A stretch of DNA of 64,000 bases. Source: Bacillota bacterium (GTDB taxonomy: Bacteria > Bacillota > Clostridia > Peptostreptococcales > Anaerovoracaceae). The DNA lies in NCBI GenBank assembly GCA_017522185.1, contig JAFWZZ010000028.1, positions 1 through 64,000 of the forward strand. The letters run 5' to 3'. Below are positions 39,739 to 46,768 of the stretch, one piece after another. The stretch's first letter is position 1. The number at the start of each line of letters is the position of its first letter. The notes beneath the pieces were generated by a model. It had not been told where the DNA came from, did no database searches, and was given only the letters and a program-made list of their open reading frames with translations. A program made the position numbers and the translations under genes.

Positions 39739-40536
39739 CTACCTGCCCTTTCTGCCGTTTCCCTTGCCTTTTCCATTTACAGCCGGGCCGATTTTCTTCA
39801 GTTCTTCTTCTAACGTTTCTTCGTAGAATGCCGCTGCTTCCTGGATTTCTCCATCAAAGAGCATGCATCCCTGTTTCATGACGATGCCTCTGTCACAGAA
39901 ATTCTTTGCAACATTGGTAGAATGGGTTACAAAGAGAAAAGTGACCTTTCCTGTTGCCAGAACTTCTTTGATCTTCAGGTTGCACTTTCTACGGAAAGCC
40001 TTATCCCCTACACTCAGTGCCTCGTCTACGATGAGGATTTCCGGATCCACATTGGCGTTGATCGCAAAACCGAGTCTCGCCTTCATGCCGCTGGAATATC
40101 TTCTCACAGGCTGATCGATGTATTCTCCAATGTCAGCGAAATCAATAATCTGCTGTTCCAGTCTGCGTATTTCCTTCTCATCGATACCCATCAGCTGTCC
40201 ACGGAAGTAGATGTTTTCTCTTCCGGTGAAATCAGGGTCGAATCCTGCAGTCAGCTCCAATAATGCGCTGACTCTGCCGTTGATTTTGATATTTCCTTCT
40301 GTCGGGTAAAGAACCCCTGTAATCATCTTCAGCAGTGTGGACTTCCCTGCGCCGTTTTTACCGAAGAGCGCAACAGATTCTCCCTTGTTTATTTTGAAGG
40401 AAACATCGTTGATTGCAACCTTGGTCTTCGGCTTGATGTTTTTGAAAAACACAGCTCTGAAACGCTCTTTTTCATTTTTGTAGAGTTTATACCGTTTCGT
40501 CACATGCTTAAACTCTATCGCAATATTGTTACTCAT
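39739..40536 (-). CDS. tagH: Teichoic-acid/polysaccharide ABC exporter ATPase (TagH/Wzt type)
   Basis: 265 residues: Walker A GKNGAGKST (about 59-67), signature RRYSSGMKARLGFA (about 144-157), Walker B ILIVDEALSVGD (about 168-179) and the switch His in THSTNVAKNFCD. The early FKHVTKRYKLY and KNIKPK segment are characteristic of the TagH/RfbB exporter ATPases. The C-terminus is short and basic (GKGKGNGRKGR) with no Wzt-type carbohydrate-binding domain. Paired with the permease gene 14 bases upstream. Confidence 0.9.
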   Translation of the reverse strand: MSNNIAIEFKHVTKRYKLYKNEKERFRAVFFKNIKPKTKVAINDVSFKINKGESVALFGKNGAGKSTLLKMITGVLYPTEGNIKINGRVSALLELTAGFDPDFTGRENIYFRGQLMGIDEKEIRRLEQQIIDFADIGEYIDQPVRRYSSGMKARLGFAINANVDPEILIVDEALSVGDKAFRRKCNLKIKEVLATGKVTFLFVTHSTNVAKNFCDRGIVMKQGCMLFDGEIQEAAAFYEETLEEELKKIGPAVNGKGKGNGRKGR

Positions 40537-40550
40537 AATCTATTTCCTTC

Positions 40551-41357
40551 CTACAGTACGTCTGGAATATCTTTCTTCAATCTCTTATAAATCCAAATGG
40601 ACAGAACTCCCATCACTACCGTAACAATCGCGTAATTCCTCAGTTCCGTCGGATTCTCCCAGAACCACTGGTCATAAATCAGGGAATTTCTAAAGCCATT
40701 TACGATGATGGTAATCGGATTAAACAGCATTACTTCCCGAATCCATTCGTTTGGAATCTTGGAAACATCGTAAAAGATGCCGGACAACCATAAAAAACCA
40801 ATCGTAATGGATTTCACGAAGTTCAGGAAGTCTCTGCTAATGCCAGACAGCATACCTGCACATAAGCCCCAGAAATTCCAGAACAGGAAAGCCATCATCA
40901 TGTACAGAGGCAGCTGCAGATAATAGATATCCGGCATGAAACCGAATGCCATGTAAAGCAGAATCATAAACGCCGTCAGCATCAGGTGAACCAGAAAGTT
41001 AGACAGGTTCACAAAGGTTGGAATGGTCGAAATCGGATACTTGATTTTTGTAATCAGGTACGTATATCTTCTCAGGCAGCTGGCGCCGCCGGTTAAAGCA
41101 CTTCTGCTGTAGAACCAGGGAATCATCCCGGCCATCAGCCACAGGAAATAGGGATAGCCTTCTACAGGCTTACCGCTTCTTAAGCCGATGGAAAAGGCGA
41201 ACCAGTAGATGGTCAGGGTAATCATCGGTTTCAGAATTGCCCATGCCCAGCCCAGAACAGAGCCTTTGTAGTTCTTTCCTAAATCAGTCTTTGCCAGCTT
41301 CCAGATTTGGTTTCTATATTTTAGATGTTCTCTGATAATCTCTTTGATCGTATTCAT
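40551..41357 (-). CDS. tagG: Teichoic-acid/polysaccharide ABC exporter permease (TagG type)
   Basis: 268 residues, six membrane segments. TDLGKNYKGSVLGWAWAILKPM (about 24-45) is the amphipathic start of ABC-2 exporters of the TagG/Wzm family, and WLSGIFYDVSKIP and FNPITIIVNGFRNSLIY (about 233-249) are conserved. With the ATPase it exports a lipid-linked glycopolymer. The start overlaps the stop of the nucleotidyltransferase gene by four bases, so the genes are coupled. Confidence 0.9.
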   Translation of the reverse strand: MNTIKEIIREHLKYRNQIWKLAKTDLGKNYKGSVLGWAWAILKPMITLTIYWFAFSIGLRSGKPVEGYPYFLWLMAGMIPWFYSRSALTGGASCLRRYTYLITKIKYPISTIPTFVNLSNFLVHLMLTAFMILLYMAFGFMPDIYYLQLPLYMMMAFLFWNFWGLCAGMLSGISRDFLNFVKSITIGFLWLSGIFYDVSKIPNEWIREVMLFNPITIIVNGFRNSLIYDQWFWENPTELRNYAIVTVVMGVLSIWIYKRLKKDIPDVL

Positions 41358-41947
41358 CCTATATCCTTTCCCATATCCAGGTCTTCCGGCGCGTTATAAT
41401 CCTTCGTGCCGTCCTCGATATAGATATATTTTTCTCCAATCTGTTTCACATCAAAGGCAAGGCCCGTGAACGACTGGTATACCTGCCATCCCTTGCAGCC
41501 TTTGATTTTCTCCGCCAGAAACAGCCGGGTTACATTGTCAAGATGCTGCGTAAATAAAGCTGCATCTTTGACCTTTACTGCTACGATGGATTTTTCATTT
41601 CCAAAGAACAGCAGGTCTTCCGCTTCCAAAGTGACGATCTTCTCCATGGCATCATCAGAGTAATATGTATCGCCATAAAGGAAGCATACATCGTCTTCAA
41701 TCAATTCTCTGGTAAAACGGTCTATTTCTAAAACGTTGTTTTGTGGCTCGTAACGGGTCGCTCCCTCGATATCGTATCTCGGGTCATGGCTGGTAATGAA
41801 AACCTGGCAGCCCTGATCCTTCTCGTGGAGCAGCCGCACAGTTCTCGCCAAAAGGGTTTCTCCGCCCACTTCGATGAAATGCTTTGGAATGTTCTGGTAG
41901 TTATTCCAGCGGGTGCCCTTTCCGTCGGCCATAATCACATATTTCAT
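41354..41947 (-). CDS. Nucleotidyltransferase-like protein of the envelope locus
   Basis: 197 residues, Rossmann-type NTP transferase. MKYVIMADGKGTRWNNYQNIPKHFIEVGGETLLARTVRLL has the GxGTR-W...PKHFI nucleotide-binding and Lys motifs of sugar-nucleotide pyrophosphorylases, with ADGKGTR in place of the usual AAGxGTR. VCFLYGDTYYSDDAM carries the metal Asp. It is short, so it may act on a small alcohol phosphate (compare LicC) or a sugar phosphate. ATG 41947 with AGGAG eight bases upstream is the start; the longer frame to 42070 lies inside the upstream gene. Confidence 0.78.
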   Translation of the reverse strand: MKYVIMADGKGTRWNNYQNIPKHFIEVGGETLLARTVRLLHEKDQGCQVFITSHDPRYDIEGATRYEPQNNVLEIDRFTRELIEDDVCFLYGDTYYSDDAMEKIVTLEAEDLLFFGNEKSIVAVKVKDAALFTQHLDNVTRLFLAEKIKGCKGWQVYQSFTGLAFDVKQIGEKYIYIEDGTKDYNAPEDLDMGKDIG

Positions 41948-41958
41948 GAATGTCTCTC

Positions 41959-43008
41959 CTAACACTTCACACCGTGGTGACGGTAAAAGTCGCCTAATTC
42001 GCCATATCTCTGGCCGCCCCACAGCTGAATAATATTGACGCCGGAAGACGTGTTTGCTTCGATAATGCACATCTCTCCACTGTCAGTAATCAAAATATCC
42101 CATGCAATAAAATGCATGTATGGCATCTTGTTTGCTAATTCTAAAATTTCCTTCTTCAGGTTATCCCAATCTGGAATCTTTGCACCCTCAATCGGAGCCT
42201 GGGAATCCGGATGCACCTTATACACGTTCAGATTATGCAGACATCTTGCCTCGCTGAGCGTGCCGGTTTCCAAGTCAATCTTCGCTACCAGGCCGCCTCT
42301 GCTGCCGTTGTCAACCGGAATGGTTGCGAAGGTACCGATTCTCTGTACCGCAAAGAAGATCTTGAACTGATTGGTTTCGATGTCTCTTAAGGTAATCAGT
42401 CTGATGGTGTTTACAGTCTTATCGTAAATCGCATCGGAATATGCGTGCTGCTTCATGGATTCACAGATGAACCAGTCGTCTCTGTTCTTTAAGAATCTGA
42501 TAAATTCCTCTTCTGTGTATTCCTTCTTGTCGACGAAGAGCTTGCCATCTTCATAAATCAGGATGTTCACGCCGTTACCCTTGCCTGCACCGTAAGGCTT
42601 GATGAACAGCTTTCCCTTTTCCTTCAGCAGGGTAATGGCTGATTCGTAACTCATTTCTCTGCTGTCGAAGCTGGTTAAGAAGCCTTTGTTCTTAATCATG
42701 TAGCTTTCCGGTACTCTGGTATACTGCTTCAGCACTTCTGCCGCCGCGATTTTGTTGTTAAGTATAAAATCAAAAGGTTCGTTAATATATCTGGAACGGT
42801 ACCAGTCGAACTCGGATAAGTACTGTTTCTTGTCGTTGTGATCAAAATCATACAGAATCCACTGGTCGGCCAGGTACCCGCCGAAGATGTTGGCTCTCAG
42901 TTTCTTGATAAAAGAGCACTTGAAATTGTTCTTCGCGAACACGATTCTGCGCCAGTACAGCACGAACAGTCTCAGTTTATTAAAACATTTCTTTGCAAAT
43001 TTCAACAT
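41959..43008 (-). CDS. Sugar-transfer-associated ATP-grasp protein, paralogue 5 (short form)
   Basis: 349 residues, the shortest of the five. FIKPYGAGKGNGV (135-147), CESMKQH, TVNTIR (198-203), VDNGSRGG (232-239), VHPDSQ, KIPDW and FIAWD (300-304) with IIEAN (316-320). Its N-terminus lacks the helical module and instead resembles that of the 804-residue protein: YLADQWILYDFD, then EFDWYRSRYINEPFDFILNNKIAAAEVLKQY (about 66-96). The basic hydrophobic start (MLKFAKKCFNKLRLFVLYW) could touch the membrane. It lies between the CDP-glycerol transferase gene and the nucleotidyltransferase gene. Confidence 0.82.
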   Translation of the reverse strand: MLKFAKKCFNKLRLFVLYWRRIVFAKNNFKCSFIKKLRANIFGGYLADQWILYDFDHNDKKQYLSEFDWYRSRYINEPFDFILNNKIAAAEVLKQYTRVPESYMIKNKGFLTSFDSREMSYESAITLLKEKGKLFIKPYGAGKGNGVNILIYEDGKLFVDKKEYTEEEFIRFLKNRDDWFICESMKQHAYSDAIYDKTVNTIRLITLRDIETNQFKIFFAVQRIGTFATIPVDNGSRGGLVAKIDLETGTLSEARCLHNLNVYKVHPDSQAPIEGAKIPDWDNLKKEILELANKMPYMHFIAWDILITDSGEMCIIEANTSSGVNIIQLWGGQRYGELGDFYRHHGVKC

Positions 43009-43028
43009 GTCTTTACTTCCTTTGTCTC

Positions 43029-44150
43029 TTAGTTAAAATGGTCGATTACCAGCGCTGCCAGCTTCTTCGTAGAAGTGCCCAGTTCCGGCGGCAGGTATCT
43101 CTGACGGTATGCATCCAGCACATCCTGTCTGTAACAGCCTGACGCCAGGTCTTCCATCAAAGATTTTGCATCGTGGAACGCACAGCCCGGCATGGAGTCG
43201 AAAGGACTCACGTTGATGCCGTTGTTTTCCATATATGCATCAAAATCGTATAGATAATAATAGGTCTTCTTGTTCAGGACTGCAGCTTCTACTGCGATAG
43301 CCGAGTAATCCGTAATCAGATAATCGCATACGGCCAGCAGGTCTACGGCCTTGAATTCCGGGCACATCATCACGCCGGGATGGTCACACTCGATTTTCTG
43401 GTTCGGATGACCTTTGATAATCAGAATGTATCTGTCAAAATCGATTTCATCCAGCAAAGGCTCCCACTGCAGTTCCATGTTTCTGCGGAACGTCGGTGCA
43501 TAGAGGATCACCTGTTTTTCCTTCAGCTCCGGATAGGTCTTGTAAACCGCTTCCCTGTTTGCGGCTTCCGTCTGCAGCAGATGGTCGATTCTCGGCAGTC
43601 CGATGTTCACCAGCTTGTCCTCGGTCGTATCAAAAGACAGACAGTAATACGGGTTCCACGCCTCTCCGCCTGCGATGATGATATCATAGTTGCGGTGCAT
43701 GGCCAGAAGCTTCGCAGTCTGTGCGCTTCTTCCGGAGGCCTTATCCAACGTTTGATAGCCGGATTTCTTAATCTTGCCGATGGCATGCCACATCTGAATG
43801 ACCGTCAGCTTCTCCTTATGTTTCAGGATGGAAATGACCGGCCAGTATGCATCCAGTACACATACACTTGCCGTTGCCATATGATACATGCTCCGCAGTG
43901 TATCCCAGGCAAAGCCTAAAAGGCCGCTTTTGCTGTCGTCGAGACGGTTGCAGATTGCGGTGATTTTCACTTCTCCGTCCTGCCTGATCAGTTCGTCTTT
44001 TAACATGACAAAATCCAGGCTCAGGTCATCTGCCTGCCTGCTTAAAAATAATACTTTTTTCGGTTGTGTCGGGAATAATTTCAAAAGTCCGTATACAAGA
44101 CTCAGGCAAATCTTCCCAATGATTATCATGTACTTCATATTCTTTTTCAC
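43029..44150 (-). CDS. CDP-glycerol:glycerophosphate glycerophosphotransferase family protein (TagB/TagF-like)
   Basis: 373 residues. A hydrophobic/basic start (about 5-25) may tether it to the membrane. IQMWHAIGKIKKSGYQT (about 118-134, catalytic His in WHA), VILYAPTFRRNMELQW (about 213-228), IKGHPNQK and YLITDYSAIAVEAAVLNKKTYYYLYD (about 276-301) are the family's donor-binding motifs. Length fits a primase-type TagB rather than the 750-residue polymerase TagF. Its presence implies a polyol-phosphate polymer or primer. First gene of the block, preceded by its own promoter. Confidence 0.9.
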   Translation of the reverse strand: MKKNMKYMIIIGKICLSLVYGLLKLFPTQPKKVLFLSRQADDLSLDFVMLKDELIRQDGEVKITAICNRLDDSKSGLLGFAWDTLRSMYHMATASVCVLDAYWPVISILKHKEKLTVIQMWHAIGKIKKSGYQTLDKASGRSAQTAKLLAMHRNYDIIIAGGEAWNPYYCLSFDTTEDKLVNIGLPRIDHLLQTEAANREAVYKTYPELKEKQVILYAPTFRRNMELQWEPLLDEIDFDRYILIIKGHPNQKIECDHPGVMMCPEFKAVDLLAVCDYLITDYSAIAVEAAVLNKKTYYYLYDFDAYMENNGINVSPFDSMPGCAFHDAKSLMEDLASGCYRQDVLDAYRQRYLPPELGTSTKKLAALVIDHFN

Positions 44151-44168
44151 CTACTAATACATTGTAAT

Positions 44169-44197
44169 AGTTTATCATATTTATGCAGATTTGTAAA
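44169..44197 (-). promoter_or_regulatory. Promoter of the envelope glycopolymer block
   Basis: Reverse strand: TTTACA (44192-44197), 17 bases, TAAACT (44169-44174), about 18 bases before the TagB-like gene. No terminator is seen from here to the one at 29448-29484. Confidence 0.6.
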
Positions 44198-44220
44198 CCG
44201 TTCGGGCCACTGTTCTTCAC

Positions 44221-44249
44221 CCGAATCCCCCTTATTTTGGGGGCTTCGG
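44221..44249 (-). terminator. Stem-loop at the end of spoVAE, probable terminator
   Basis: CCGAA-T-CCCCC (44221-44231) pairs with GGGGG-C-TTCGG (44239-44249): ten G-C-rich pairs with one mismatch, overlapping the spoVAE stop. The following U tract is poor. A second TTCGGG/CCCGAA pairing (44201-44206 with 44220-44225) overlaps it. Confidence 0.45.
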
Positions 44250-44585
44250 ATTGAAACATAACGCCAGCAGATAACCCCATGCAACTGCCACCGTAATTCC
44301 AGCTGCGGTGGCTTTTAATGCACCCTGAATGACACCTATAATACCCGATTCGGCGCCTTCTATGGCCCCCTTTGCCAATGCGTAACCAAACCCCGGAAGG
44401 GGTACCGTGGCCCCCTGGTGCGCCAGGTTTACCAAAGGCTCATAGAGCTGCAGCGCCTGCAGAACCACGCCTGACAAAACGAGGATGACCAGGACCCTTG
44501 GCGTGGTCAGTTTTGTCCGGTCCATCAACACCTGTCCAATAACACAGATGCCTCCGCCGATGAGAAACGTATACAGATAATCCAT
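44232..44585 (-). CDS. spoVAE: Stage V sporulation protein AE (SpoVAE/AEB)
   Basis: 117 residues, hydrophobic, about four short membrane segments. FLIGGGICVIGQVLMDRTKLTTPRVLVILVLSGVVL at the N-terminus and ATVPLPGFGYALAKGA are hallmarks of SpoVAEB, part of the channel moving Ca-dipicolinic acid into the spore and out at germination. It starts right after the spoVAD stop with no gap. Confidence 0.92.
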   Translation of the reverse strand: MDYLYTFLIGGGICVIGQVLMDRTKLTTPRVLVILVLSGVVLQALQLYEPLVNLAHQGATVPLPGFGYALAKGAIEGAESGIIGVIQGALKATAAGITVAVAWGYLLALCFNPKPPK

Positions 44586-45608
44586 TTAACACACCTCCAA
44601 TACGACGCCGTGGGCAATCCCGGGAATGCTCTCTCCCTGGAAAGGACTGATGGTAGACAACATGGCCCCCGTAGAAAGGAGCAGCACGCGGTTGAGATCC
44701 CCCTGTTGCAGCCGTTTCAAAATATATCCCGAGAAGACAGCAGCTGAACACCCGCAGCCGCTTCCTCCACTATGGACATCCTGCCGCTCCCTGTCATACA
44801 GCATGGCGCCGCAGTCATCATAGCGGCTCTTTACCAGTCCGGCGTCCATCCCCGCATCAATGAGAAGATCGGCCGCGATGGCCTTTCCCACAAAGCCCAA
44901 ATCTCCGGTGAGAACCAGATCATAATCCGCAAAGGACCGTCCCGTATCGGCGAAATGATGCAGAATCGTATCCACCGCTGCCGGTGCCATGGCGCTTCCC
45001 ATCTGATTGGCATCTTTGACCCCCGCGTCGATGACCTTCCCGATGGTTCCACAGTCCACACGGATACTACTTCTCTTTTCTGATAACACCATGGCGCCGG
45101 CCGCTGTCGCAGTCCATTGTGCAGAAGGCGGCCTCTGATTCCCGTGTTCCACCGGCATGCGGAACTGCCTTTCCGCGGTGCAGAAGTGGCTGGACGCACC
45201 GACTACGATGTTGTGGGCAAATCCGCCCTTCGTCAGCATAGCCCCCAGAAGCAATGACTCCGTCATAGTGGAACAGGCCCCGTACAGCCCCAGGAAGGGC
45301 AGCTGCAGGTCTCTCGCCATGAAGGACGAAGACATAATCTGGTTGAGCAGATCACCGCTCAGAACCAGGTCGATGTCCGACTTTTCTCTCCCAGTCTTTT
45401 TCATAGCCAGCATCATGGCCTCCTTTAGCATTTTACTCTCTGCCTTTTCCCAGGTCTTCTCACCGTACCTGTCGTCTTTGAGCCTGAAATCGAACCATTC
45501 CGAGAGAGGCCCCTCACCTTCTTTTCGTCCGACCACGGCCGCACCGCCCGCGACAAAAGGTCCGTTTTCGAAATAAACTGTCTGTTTTCCAAGTTTTCTG
45601 TCTGCCAT
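44586..45608 (-). CDS. spoVAD: Stage V sporulation protein AD
   Basis: 340 residues with a thiolase/FabH-like fold: FLGLYGACSTMTESLLLGAM (about 98-117, Cys in GACST), VVGASSHFCTAERQFRMPVE, TGDLGFVGKAIAADLL and GGSGCGCSA. SpoVAD binds dipicolinic acid directly and is a soluble/peripheral partner of SpoVAC and SpoVAE. ATG 45608 follows GGAGGAGAAG; the nine extra upstream codons are not needed. Order AC-AD-AE matches the minimal clostridial spoVA operon. Confidence 0.94.
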   Translation of the reverse strand: MADRKLGKQTVYFENGPFVAGGAAVVGRKEGEGPLSEWFDFRLKDDRYGEKTWEKAESKMLKEAMMLAMKKTGREKSDIDLVLSGDLLNQIMSSSFMARDLQLPFLGLYGACSTMTESLLLGAMLTKGGFAHNIVVGASSHFCTAERQFRMPVEHGNQRPPSAQWTATAAGAMVLSEKRSSIRVDCGTIGKVIDAGVKDANQMGSAMAPAAVDTILHHFADTGRSFADYDLVLTGDLGFVGKAIAADLLIDAGMDAGLVKSRYDDCGAMLYDRERQDVHSGGSGCGCSAAVFSGYILKRLQQGDLNRVLLLSTGAMLSTISPFQGESIPGIAHGVVLEVC

Positions 45609-45618
45609 CTTCTCCTCC

Positions 45619-46080
45619 TTAAAACAGTCCTGCAATCCAGTATATAACGCCTGCAGCTGTCGCTGCCGTAATACCGCAGACCAATACCGGCCCTGCTACC
45701 GTAAACAGTTTGGCGCCGGCACCCAGCACGATACCTTCTTTCTTGTATTCCATGGCAGGTGCTACCATGGAATTGGCAAAGCCGCTGATAGGGACGATGA
45801 CGCCTGCACCAGCCGTCTTTGCGATGGTATCGAAAGGGCCGAGAGCTGTCAGAAGCTGGGCAATCATGATGATTCCAACGGTGACCAGGGTCTGGGCATT
45901 CTTTTCTTCCATGCCCCCTTCCATCAGCAGGTTGTTTGCCAGATATGCCAGGGTACAGATACTGCCGCCCGTAAAGAAAGCCCACAGGCAGTTTTTCAGA
46001 TAGGGCGGTTTAGGCGTAAACGGCTTTACATAAGCTGCATAACCCGCCTCGATGTCTTTTTTCTGAACTTCTTTTTTCAT
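45619..46080 (-). CDS. spoVAC: Stage V sporulation protein AC
   Basis: 153 residues, several membrane segments. The motifs YVKPFTPKPPYLKNCLWAFFTGGSICT (about 17-43) and PISGFANSMVAPAMEYKKEGIVLG (about 99-122) are typical. SpoVAC acts as the mechanosensitive channel component of the DPA channel. ATG 46080 with GAGGTGAG upstream is the start; the longer frame to 46233 enters the divergent maf gene. Confidence 0.94.
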   Translation of the reverse strand: MKKEVQKKDIEAGYAAYVKPFTPKPPYLKNCLWAFFTGGSICTLAYLANNLLMEGGMEEKNAQTLVTVGIIMIAQLLTALGPFDTIAKTAGAGVIVPISGFANSMVAPAMEYKKEGIVLGAGAKLFTVAGPVLVCGITAATAAGVIYWIAGLF

Positions 46081-46103
46081 CTTTCTCACCTCATTTTCCC
46101 CTT

Positions 46104-46132
46104 TAGTATTTGGCAAATCCAGCAAATTATGC
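46104..46132 (-). promoter_or_regulatory. Candidate sigma-G-type promoter of spoVAC-AD-AE
   Basis: Reverse strand GCATA (46128-46132), 17 bases, AATACTA (46104-46110), close to the forespore sigma-F/G pattern (GHATR ... CATWHTA). spoVA operons are forespore-expressed in known spore formers. It overlaps the maf promoter. Confidence 0.55.
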
Positions 46133-46138
46133 CATAAT
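46110..46138 (+). promoter_or_regulatory. Promoter of maf
   Basis: TTGGCA (46110-46115), 17 bases, CATAAT (46133-46138). Confidence 0.65.
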
Positions 46139-46170
46139 GAGAGATAGTAAAACGGACAAGGAGAAAAGAG

Positions 46171-46752
46171 ATGAACAGACAGATTATTTTGGCGTCTTCC
46201 TCCCCCCGCAGAATCGAGATGATGAAGCGCCATGGATATAACCCGGAAATCAGACCTTCCGACATCGACGAAACCCTGCCTGACGACATCAGCATGAAGG
46301 ATGCTGTCATGTTCCTGGCACTAAAAAAAGCCCTCGACGTGGAGAGCCGCTGTACCTTCCCCGAAGACCAGGGAAAACTGATTATCGCCGCAGATACGGT
46401 AGTCTACAAAGACGGTATTTTAGGAAAACCCCTCGACCGCGCCGACGCATTCGACATGCTGACACGCATCAAAAATACCAGCCATCAGGTTGCCACCGGT
46501 GTCGCCATCATCGAGGCAGGCTGTCCCAACAAGGTTGTCTTCTGCGATGTGACCACGGTCTTCTGCAAAGACTACACAGAGGAGGAACTTCATGCCTACC
46601 TGGATACCGATGAGCCCTACGACAAGGCCGGTGCATATGCAATCCAGGGTATCTTCGCGAAACATATCGACCGCTACGAAGGCTCCTTCGATACGGTTGT
46701 CGGGTTCCCGTGGGATATGATTGAGAGCAAATTAAAAGCGTTCGCTGAATAG
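46171..46752 (+). CDS. maf: Maf-family nucleoside triphosphate pyrophosphatase
   Basis: 193 residues. ILASSSPRRIEMMKRHGYNPEI (about 5-26), IIAADTVVYKDGILGKPLDRADAFDML (about 71-97) and YDKAGAYAIQG (about 150-160) are the Maf signature. These enzymes hydrolyse dTTP/UTP or modified nucleotides and affect septum formation. AAGGAG lies ten bases before the ATG. The terminator stem overlaps the last codons. Confidence 0.94.
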   Translation: MNRQIILASSSPRRIEMMKRHGYNPEIRPSDIDETLPDDISMKDAVMFLALKKALDVESRCTFPEDQGKLIIAADTVVYKDGILGKPLDRADAFDMLTRIKNTSHQVATGVAIIEAGCPNKVVFCDVTTVFCKDYTEEELHAYLDTDEPYDKAGAYAIQGIFAKHIDRYEGSFDTVVGFPWDMIESKLKAFAE

Positions 46753-46768
46753 CGAACGCTCTTTTTTT
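46737..46768 (+). terminator. Terminator of maf
   Basis: Perfect 10-bp stem AGCGTTCGCT (46737-46746) with 46751-46760, GAAT loop, then CTTTTTTT; it includes the maf stop codon. Confidence 0.9.

Noticed and set aside
20166..44150. Envelope locus as a horizontally acquired island
   Set aside because: No integrase, transposase, tRNA or flanking repeats were seen, and by eye base composition and codon use look like those of neighbouring genes.
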